Shown piece after piece: positions 55,855-64,000 of a stretch of 64,000 nucleotides of DNA. The stretch covers positions 248,001 through 312,000 of the forward strand of contig WJXW01000001.1 in assembly GCA_015832175.1 (NCBI GenBank), written 5' to 3'. How positions within the stretch are numbered: the stretch's first letter is position 1; the number at the start of each line of letters is the position of its first letter. The notes beneath the pieces were generated by a model that had not been told where the DNA came from, searched no databases, and saw nothing but the letters and a program-made list of their open reading frames with translations. The position numbers and the translations under genes are program-made. This DNA comes from Paraphaeosphaeria minitans. Lineage: Eukaryota > Ascomycota > Dothideomycetes > Pleosporales > Didymosphaeriaceae.

Positions 55855-56883
55855 ATGTCTCGCACTTTCCTCTCTGCATTTGCACGGACCGCGCCTTCCG
55901 CAAACCGTTGTTGCACATATCCCCTCTTTCCACCTAAGCATCCGATAACTTCAATCTTTGTCCCAACACATCCAAGATACTTCAGTGTTTCTGCGCGCAA
56001 GAAGATGACTGATACCAACCAGGGTGGCGATCCTACCAAGAAGACATACTACAAGAAGGCGACTGGCAACGCCCTGGTCACTGTCAAGAACCGCTCCAAA
56101 GAAGAAGATCTCAAGCTATTCGGCAGCTGCTTTTGGTGGGTTATCTCAATTCCTCCATAACCTCCAGCTTCAGCGTCGCTACACCATGTAACGTCACCCA
56201 CTAACCCACCCAGTCCCTTCGTTCAACGCGTCTGGATCTCCCTCGAGCACAAGAAAATTCCCTACCAGTACATCGAGGTAGATCCCTACAAGAAACCCCA
56301 ATCCCTGCTCGATGTCAACCCGCGCGGCCTCGTCCCAGCCCTCCGCCACGGTCCGACATGGTCCACGCACGAGTCCACGGTCATAATGGAGTACCTCGAG
56401 GATCTCCAGGCGGGCCCCGCCCTCCTTCCTCCCCACCCGCAAATCCGCGCAACATGCCGTCTCTGGACTGACCATGTGAATCGCCACATCGTACCCGGGT
56501 TCTACCGCCTCATCCAGGCACAGGAGCCGCACGACCAGATCAAGCACGCTGAAGAGCTGCGCGAGCAGCTCGGGAAGCTGGTCGATGCTGCGGATCCCGT
56601 GGGTCCGTTCTTCCTTGGTCAAGACTTTGGCTTTGTCGACGCGCAGATAGCGCCGTGGGTGGTGCGGCTGAGGAAGGTGCTGGGGCCGTATCGCGGGTGG
56701 CCGGAGCCGGAGGAGGGGAGTCGCTGGGGCGCGTGGGTGGATGCGATCGAGCGGGAGCCGAGCGTGAGGGCGACGACGAGCGACGACCAGCTGTATCTGG
56801 ATAGCTATGAGCGGTATGCGGAGAACCGGCCTGGGACGAGCGAGGTCGCGAATGCGGTGAATGCGGGGAGGGGGCTGCCGTAG
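55855..56883 (+). CDS. glutathione S-transferase, omega-like, possible mitochondrial presequence
   Basis: Predicted 316 residues from exons 55855-56135 and 56214-56883 (78-nt intron, GTGGGT...CCCAG). The intron splits the active-site Cys codon, and the join reads GSCFCPFVQRVW with Cys about 94. Omega-type GSTs use such a Cys in a CPF(V/A)xR motif. The thioredoxin-like domain continues with IEVDPYKKPQSLLDVNPRGL and STVIMEYLEDL, and the helical C-terminal domain holds GQDFGFVDAQIAPWVVRLRK. Met at 55855 starts MSRTFLSAFARTAPSANRCC, a basic amphipathic stretch followed by RYFSVSARKK, resembling a mitochondrial presequence. Met at 56005 (MTDTNQGG) would give a cytosolic form of 266 residues. Likely activities are deglutathionylation or dehydroascorbate reduction. 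Confidence 0.88.
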
Positions 56884-57742
56884 AGGGGGCAGCGACTGTC
56901 TTGACTACTCTGGATGATGATGGAGGATGCTGGGGAGAAGCGAGACGAGATGTAGCCCGGGCGGCCACGTACGCGTACCGAGCCGCGGTTGTACATGATG
57001 TATACCGATGTACACTTTCTAACGCCGCTGCATCGACAGCTGGAACCGTCATTCTCGAAATCTCATCTCTCAGCCTCCATCAACCGACCTGGTCAGACTG
57101 ACTTGACTGACGACCTAGGCGTAGCATCCACGATACGATGTACCACCAGCCACCTGCACCCTTCCTTTCCCATGCGACCCAACGACGCCGAGGCACCGCC
57201 CACCTACATACCTCGTCGTTTCCACCGGCTCCCCTCAACAGGATAAAAAACCACCCCAGCAACGACCCCGGACCGCGGGGATGGGGAGGTGTAGGTGGGA
57301 TGCGCATCCCGGCACGTCCGACGCTGTATGCGCGTGGGCGGAGCGGGGCGAGTCGAGGGTGGTGCGGCCGTAGAGGAGCGCGGTGCGGTGCCAGAAGGCG
57401 TAGGAGGACATGTACTCCGAGGGGAAAGGGGATGGGTCGTGCGAATTAGGATGAGGGCAGAGCGTGGGCCATGGGTTTGGGTGTCGATGAAGTGCGGGAG
57501 GGGGAGCACGGTTTGAGGGGTGAAGGGATGGATGGATGGGGCGGAAGGATTGATCGCCTAGAGGTGTGACGGGTGGGTGTTGCTATCGACATATTGGATC
57601 AGCTCCCGTGGTGCTTTGTAGTGAGTGTGTAGTTCGTGAGTGTGCGTTGGGGTCGTTAGTCACACCTGCGATGTGTGATGCGGGTGAGCAGACAGTAGTG
57701 TGCCGCATCAACTAGAGACATACTTGCGACGACGATCAAGCG
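56884..57742. other. intergenic, doubtful coding traces
   Basis: About 860 bases. On minus, 57440-57310 reads FPSEYMSSYAFWHRTALLYG, which looks protein-like, but it has no start and ends in unremarkable sequence. No family recognised. A ggatggatgg tract lies near 57530. Confidence 0.35.
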
Positions 57743-57953
57743 ATGATGTTCCAACAAGGGCAGTTCAACGTCGAAGCTGACGCGGTATATCCTGAGCAGC
57801 TGCTCTACGGGATCGAGTATGCATCCCGCCCCATCCTCCAGCAGTTTGTGCCCGCGCGTTACTTCGCCGAGAACGGCTTGTTACCCATCGAAAAACCCAC
57901 CGAGAAGCCCACCGAGATATGCTCAACTCGACCCAGCTCACCTACACGTAAGC
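57743..57953 (+). other. possible first exon or remnant of an unidentified gene
   Basis: A frame beginning MMFQQGQFNVEADAVYPEQL continues LYGIEYASRPILQQFVPARY and a tandem EKPTEKPTE. The composition is protein-like up to about 57915. A GTAAGC donor at 57954 could end an exon, but I find no convincing second exon. A neighbouring frame shift near 57917 cannot be excluded. No family is recognised; it is listed only as a lead. Confidence 0.25.
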
Positions 57954-60933
57954 ATCACGCGCACCAGCCAGTTCCCATGTCCCCCTGCCTTTTATCAACC
58001 ACATATCTGCCCATCCCTCCTCCGCATCCTCGTCGTCCGCGCCCGTTCGCCTCGTTAAGCGACTCAAGCGCCCCCTCGCTGCTCGCCTCTCCCCACGCAC
58101 CCACCCAGGTGCCGCGCCATCCTGGTGATTATACCGCCATCCCTGCCGTTACCGCGGCCAAGCGACGGACCGCGTGTGTATGTGACGGATGCGCTGGCAG
58201 TGTCGCGGCAAGAGCGGAACTGTGGCCGTGCGTAGGTCGGGGTGTTGAGCCGGTGTGAGGCTTGAGAAGGGACGTGGGTGGGAAGGGAGCGTTGGATGGG
58301 GAACAGGGAATGGATTTGACGGGGTTGGTGGTGGTGATTGGAGCGTGCACTATTGCAGATGCCATCGATGTTTCTTCCACGGTGGGAATATCGAGAGGGG
58401 GAAGGGCTTCGTGCCGACTATTGCTGTGGCGTGTTGTGTTCGGGTGGAGACGGTGAGACGGAAGATCACCAGCGAAGGGCCATGGCGCGGTGCGGTATTG
58501 TTCCCACGATGTGAGCGGAATCGGATGTTGGTTGACATGCAGTGTACGTTGTATTACTGGATGCGATAAAAAGTCCATATGTTCGTATGCCCGCGTGTTC
58601 AAGTTCTCAAATGATCATCTACATGTGAGTAGACCTCAAGAGCTATGGGAAGCAGGCAGCACATTCTACCAGCGCAAAAGGGAAAAGCACAGGCGACGGA
58701 TCGACCGTGTTCAAGATATGTGAGATGGGACTGTTAGCCTGTGGTGTGGGATTGGCTTTTCCCTTGCTCTTTGCCGTTGGTAAAACCTTAGGTACCCATG
58801 TTTTAGCATGTCATGGAGCCGGAGTCTGACGGTCGGTGCAGCTGCTATTTCGGCCCGACAAGGTATCGAGATGCTCACAAAGAAGCAATTGTGTAGGAAC
58901 ACCCACATTACAGTGGGATTCGCAACATGATGTTGTCTTCTTGATGCTGTTGGTCAACGACCAGGTTGCATGCGTTCGATGAAATCCTTGTGGCTGTGCC
59001 TCGGTTACTGCCGGGCGGACATTAGGTAAGCCCTAGGGTGGTGCGGTTTCTCCACGCGGACAATGTCAGCACACTGTACAGTGTCGAGTAGATGTTTCCG
59101 CCTTGCTGACCGGCGTTATCCGGAGGCCAGGCTTCGCATGCAGTGTTCAGGGGCCAGCTACACGAGGATGACTGTCAATTGAACGTGTTGACGGACGATG
59201 CTTCTTCACGCCCATGCAAGCAGGTGGCTACGCGAAGTGAACGCTTTGAGGGATTGCACTTTTGCTCCTTCCCAATCCGACCCGCACATCCAGTCGAGAA
59301 GGAAGGAGCGAGTAGCATGGCAAAGGACGGGTGGAGAAGGCTGTGTCTAGAAGTCGCGGCGTCGACGCTAATTACAAGTCGTCGGTGTTTTGCGTCTCGT
59401 AATTCATCTCGTTCGATGTGCCCACCAGGATGGCTTGTCTTGGGGTCGAGAGACGGGACGCGGGCGGATAGTTGGCCAGAGATCAGCACATTTGCGACGG
59501 TAGCGAGGAGAGAGGAGAGAGGAAACGTGTGACAGTGACTGCTCTGCCTCTTTTCTGTCTGTCCTGCGCTTGTAGATGGATGGATCCAAAATAAAATAAG
59601 ATGAGGACTCTCGGACTCTCGCAGGTGCTCAAGAGTCAATACCAAAGCGTTTGATGCTATCGCCATTCAGCTAGGCGCCCAAGCAATGCTTCGGTAGAGC
59701 TGCAAAGGGATCTTTGAGCCTCCGCCACAACGCGCAGCATCTTTCCGCAGCCTGCCGTGCATGTCGAGCATTTCTCGCGGTAGCAACGGTCAGGCGAGCG
59801 GCTGGCTGACGACTGCCGGAACCGGTCGTGTCCAGCAGCCTGCATGTGTACGGCGTGCAATACTTGCGAGACTCCTCCATGCCATGCCCCCAGCACAGGT
59901 GTGAGCTCGGGCGGTGATGACGAGACAACATAGCGGGAATGGGTCAGCCCCGAGCAACTAGACCGTGGTTGTGTTTCTACGTAATTGTGCGACACGCTCC
60001 ACGGCGTGAACATGGGCACATGGCGAAGCGTCGGATTCAACACGGGTCTTTGCAAATGAGACCGTGGCCGTAGAAGTCTGAAGAGCAATGTCAGGTCGTG
60101 ATGGGTAGGTAGGTAGGCGGCCTTGGCCGCGGGTTGCTTCCAGAACCCTTCGGTGCCTCCAGCATTCGCGTGCGTGAGCAAGGGTGTCCCAGCAGGCACA
60201 TCCGCCATATCGACGTTCGAAGCTATAACAGAGGTTGTATAGATTGCTCGTCAAGCTGTCGCCGTGGTACAAAGGTGGAGAAACAGAGCGCCTCCTGCGC
60301 CGAAGGGCTGTCACCGTCCTATTTGATACCTGCTCCGACAACGTCAAGCTCACAGGCCGCCACGTAGGTACGTGTTGAGCCCCTGCAGCAGACATTTCAG
60401 TACTGCATGTATCAATTAGGAGCCTTTCGTGCGAAGAACGGCTCCGATGGCCGGATTCCCAACCATGCATGCACTCTGGCCGTGTCGTATCTCCCTTGTG
60501 CCGCCGGCTGAGCGAGCTCCAGGCCATTGTGTGCTGCAGCGTCCATGTCGCACATGGCCATCAGGCAACGGGCTCGTCTTGGAACACAGGCTACCGTCCT
60601 GAGCACTCAGCCTGATGAGTGCACCCCAGGAGGCAACGGGTGGTCCGCTCATGCGCCGGCTCGCCCATTCTCACGCGGCTGGTCGAGGAAGGCGGATTCC
60701 AGAAGAGGCATGGACGGGTAAATGGCATGCGCAAGTGGAAATTTACGTCCCAGCACCGCGTCGGTATTTCCCAGGTCCCACCGCACGGGATGCGCGGGCC
60801 GACAGAGGCGATTGCGAAGCGCCTGATGGCTCTCGGCCCAATCACTCCATGTCTGGGAGCAAATCCAGACACGGCGGAAGAGGTGAATGTGTGATCCGGG
60901 AGCCATCGATGGACGCGCCTCGGAAGCGAAGCA

Positions 60934-60999
60934 GAGCGTAGCGTAGCATAGCGTGGCATAGCATAGCATAGCATACCTAGCATACCTAGCATACCTAGC
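60934..60999. repeat. short tandem repeat (gcgta / gcata, then cctagcata)
   Basis: Units gcgta and gcata repeat about nine times, followed by three copies of cctagcata. Confidence 0.8.
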
Positions 61000-61701
61000 A
61001 GTGTGGCCGCTCCCCGCCCAGCGTCTGGGGACAGTTGGAAAGACCCACGCGGGCAGGACAGTTATGGGTAGCGGGCGCACGCATGTCGGACGTGGGCTAC
61101 GGCGCTGCATGCACGCAGAGGCTCGCCCGGGACTGCCAGCGAATGCGGCATGGCATGGTTGATATCATGGTGAGCACCGAGCAGTCGACAGCCGCCACGG
61201 GCCCCTACGAGGGCATTAGCCTGTCCGGCGGGGGCGCGCCAGGACTGTGTTGGTCCTGCTAGAGGATGCGACCGCGGTGTGGGTTAGCATTGGGCGCTGG
61301 GCCGGTGAAGCACAGGACGAGAGCGCTGCACGTGACGGGGCGCGCTTTCGGGCCTAGCGCTTGCGTGGCAGCAGGTGATTCTTCATTTCCTCCCAGCGCA
61401 GCGTCTGTCCTCGCGCCTCGATTCACCGCACCGCACCGCACCGCACCGCCCAGCACCGCACACCACCCTCCGCATCTGGATCGGCCCTGAATCTGAAAGA
61501 GCCCGGGACGGTGCAGCCAGCGCGCCGCGACAGAACGCCCAAACACCCGCCCACCACGCCTGCTAGGCCTAGCGAGCGAGCGAGCGAGCGACGGGTTAAG
61601 GGCATATCCCAGTAGCGCAAGGTTGGCCCGCGGCGGCAGCACACATTTTCGCGCACCGCCACGGCACTCTCACGTCGGTAGGCCTGCTGCTGTCTGCGCG
61701 C

Positions 61702-61745
61702 CGTGTCTCTCTGTCTCTCTCTCTCTCTCTCTCGCTCTCTCTCGC
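61702..61745 (+). repeat. CT microsatellite
   Basis: A pyrimidine-rich tract with about 16 ct units and a few interruptions, about 270 bases upstream of the Zn2Cys6 start. Pyrimidine tracts are common in fungal promoters. Confidence 0.8.
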
Positions 61746-62012
61746 GCGCGCCCGCCCTTTCTCCTCCCCAAACCACCCCAGCACGACGCCGCTCCATCCA
61801 TCGCCAGCCTCCTCGCGCAGTACTACAGCACCTGCAGACGCCGGCGCGCAACCGAGGCACCCCCCCTGGCCTCGCCTCCTAGCTCGATTCGCCAAATCCA
61901 TCACGCCTCGTCTGTTGGCGTCCGAAGTCTTAACTCTCGCTTGAGCTGTGCCCTTTCGCAGAGGCAGCACAGCTTCGCAGGGTCGTGCCTGCCCAGCAGC
62001 CGTGGCACTTCG

Positions 62013-64000
62013 ATGTCCTTTCCACAGCCTTACCCGCAGGCGCCCTCGCACGCAAACATGTCCAATAACATGGCCGACCACCACCAGCGACAAAATCCAT
62101 CCTACCCGTCGCCCAGCCATTCCTACCCTTCACCGCAGATGCCCGCCTACACCTACCCCCCGCCCCAGGGCCAGCCGGGCGCGGAGCCCTACCGCTCGCC
62201 GCAGGGCGCCAACATGAATCTGCCGCCGCTCAACCTGCCGCCGATACGTGTCGATGGCCAGCAGCAGCAGCAGCAGCACATGCCCCATCAGCAGCATCAT
62301 CAGGGCCCGCCCATGGGCTCGCCGCTCCCCCAGCAGCACCAAGGCGTGCCGCAGTACTACGCGCACCCAGGGCACCCGCCGCCCGGCCAGATGCAAATGG
62401 GCTCGCAGCACCTCGCCATGCGATACCAGCTGCCGCCGCAGCCCGGGGAGCAGAGGATACTGTCGGGCGGGCGCCACAAGAAGGAGATCAAGCGGCGCAC
62501 AAAGACGGGCTGCCTGACGTGTCGCAAGCGTCGGATAAAGGTACGTACGCATGGGATGGAGCGCAATGGTGCGCGATCAAAAGACGCGCTGCGGTGCGCG
62601 CGAAACGTGGAGGAGGTGCGGGCACGCACCTTCGAGGCCGCCGTGTCGTCTATAACCGAGCCACCATGAAGCGAGCGATCCAAACTATTTCGCTCCTCTA
62701 ATCCAACCTCACCTCTTCGTGCATTCCGCTAACTCTGCTGCCCACAGTGCGACGAAGCGCACCCCGTGTGTCGCAACTGCCAGAAGAGCAAGCGCGAGTG
62801 TCTGGGCTACGACCCCATCTTCAAACAACAACCAGGCCCCGCCAATCTCCAGCCTGCGCCCAACACGACGCAGCACCAGCCCTCCGTGCCGGCAACTTCT
62901 CCACCGGCCTCCGCATCGTCGCAGTACAGCCCGCAGGTGCCGCAAGGGTACGCGCCCGCATCCACCGTCGGCTACGCACCGGCCGCGTCGACGGCGAGCT
63001 CGACGCCCTCCCACCACGACAACTTCAACAACTCCGCCATTGACCCTGCACTTGCAGCCACGGACCCCGCGATGAATGGTCAGCCGGCCTACAATGGCGC
63101 GCATGCGCTTCAGGCCGGGCTTCGTGGCAGTCCCTACTCGTCGGCCGCACCGGAAGCACCACTCCTCAAAGGTGAGACATCCAACTTGTGGCTTGCAGCG
63201 CAGTTTTACGGGCACCAGTATTGACTGTCTGTTTAGGTCGACCCCTACGGATTGAAGAGATATTTTCCATTTGCGGCTACAACCCACCAGAGGTCCCCCC
63301 GCGTCACGGAGGCTTCCCTCACGAACTGGACGACGAGTTCTCTTTCATGTTCAGCAAGGACTACTGCATAGGACTCGATGCGATGTTGGAGACGAACTGG
63401 TTCTCCTCCAACAACAACGCCATAACGCGTGTACTGAGCGATCACAATGTCCACGAGGAGGCCCATTTCTTCGTCGAAACGGTCAGGACCAAGACCGGTG
63501 CTGCGGATGTGAGCCAGGTGTTCAGCCAAGAGGCTCGTCTCATCTGGCATCTGCTAGGCACGTGTCGCATACCGTCCAATGGCGCTCACGTCACCGCCAC
63601 GAACTCTGAACATGACGATCCATCACTGAAGGAAGCCCGGGCTCGATTTGAAGTTCTGGAGGCGCTTCTGACCAACCAGACCTTGGACGCGAACCCAATA
63701 CGCCAGCTCTCGTACCCTGGTGGGCTTTCGGAAGAAGAAAATGACAAGTTCGTTTTCTGGGATTCGGTCGGAGAATTCGTAGTGCATGCCAATACCGACG
63801 CTGCGATAGACGGGAACGCTGAAGTAGCGCTCACCAGGATGCGGAATGTTCTCAGAGCCCGAGAGGTCCGCGATGCTCTTTACTCAATTGCTCTGGCACG
63901 ACAAATCGGCAACCGCGTCCGCGGCTTCCCTGATGCGGTTGCCCACCCCAACACGCACGACCCCGAAAACGACGTAAATAAGCTCACCGTCGCGATGTCG
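62013..64000 (+). CDS. Zn2Cys6 fungal-specific transcription factor (truncated by window end)
   Basis: Exons 62013-62540, 62748-63171 and 63237 to beyond 64000. The first intron (207 nt) splits the zinc cluster. The joined motif is GCLTCRKRRIK then CDEAHPVCRNCQKSKREC, with six Cys at about 167, 170, 177, 184, 187 and 194 in the Cx2Cx6Cx6Cx2Cx6C spacing. It is preceded by KKEIKRRTKT and followed by LGYDPIFKQQ. Residues 1-150 are Gln/Pro/Tyr/His-rich with polyglutamine. After exon 2 comes a Pro/Ser/Ala-rich linker, then a helical region (RPLRIEEIFSICGYNPPEVP, FSFMFSKDYCIGLDAMLETN) that would start the fungal regulatory domain. It should bind CGG-type sites. Targets are unknown. Start chosen at MSFPQPYPQ; the open frame upstream is a leader artefact. 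The 3' end lies outside the window. Confidence 0.9.

Larger units (their letters stand above)
58259..62012. other. 3.75-kb region without a recognisable gene
   Basis: Frames of up to about 190 codons exist on both strands (for example minus 60527-59958) but they lack motifs, Kozak-like starts and consistent splicing. Simple repeats occur at 60934-60999, about 61430-61449 (accgc units) and 61702-61745. The part just upstream of 62013 should be the 5'UTR and promoter of the Zn2Cys6 gene. Confidence 0.45.

Noticed and set aside
59657..60527. Two minus-strand frames of 183 and 189 codons
   Set aside because: They overlap each other in different frames, have no motif, and no start or splice pattern stands out.

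Overview
The window looks like nuclear DNA of a filamentous ascomycete. Protein-coding genes are compact. Introns are short, often 49 to 65 nt, with GTRNGT donors, CTRAY-like branch sites and YAG acceptors. The gene set is typical of Pezizomycotina: a SIN scaffold, HET-C, a HET-domain protein, a UstYa/DUF3328 protein, a Zn2Cys6 regulator and a mitochondrial TilS. A class such as Dothideomycetes is plausible but not proven. I see no tRNA, rRNA or CRISPR. All exon coordinates were worked out by hand from splice sites and reading frame.

Layout. 0.3-16.2 kb is housekeeping: Nud1/Cdc11 scaffold (-), a serine/proline-rich unknown (+), cytosolic lysyl-tRNA synthetase (+), an SDR oxidoreductase (-) and tRNA-splicing endonuclease subunit Sen54 (-). 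16.3-19.0 kb carries a het-C homologue with two apparent lesions. 20.9-23.7 kb holds the most interesting locus: a UstYa-family (DUF3328) gene and, divergently transcribed from it, a small secreted precursor with four near-identical 18-residue peptides bracketed by Lys-Arg. This is the layout expected of a minimal fungal RiPP (dikaritin / epichloecyclin type) pathway. 24.7-41.2 kb returns to housekeeping: SLC25 carrier, an unknown, Hsp10, TilS, eIF3h, and the head-to-head spliceosomal pair Prp31/Clf1, then a conserved unknown.

41.2-52 kb is a decayed accessory stretch. It has many unrelated minisatellites, including an 85-bp array with all forward frames open, and a small Cys/His protein. It also has remnants of an MFS transporter, a possible GH51 arabinofuranosidase and an Frm2/Hbn1-type nitroreductase, interrupted by one intact HAD phosphatase. 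52-57 kb has a HET-domain gene, a conserved basic protein and an omega-like glutathione transferase with a possible mitochondrial presequence. 57-62 kb is largely gene-free. The window ends inside a Zn2Cys6 transcription factor.

Functional themes are RNA processing and translation (KRS1, Sen54, TilS, eIF3h, Prp31, Clf1), mitochondrial maintenance (Hsp10, carrier, TilS, possibly the GST), non-self recognition (het-C, HET) and a putative peptide natural product pair.
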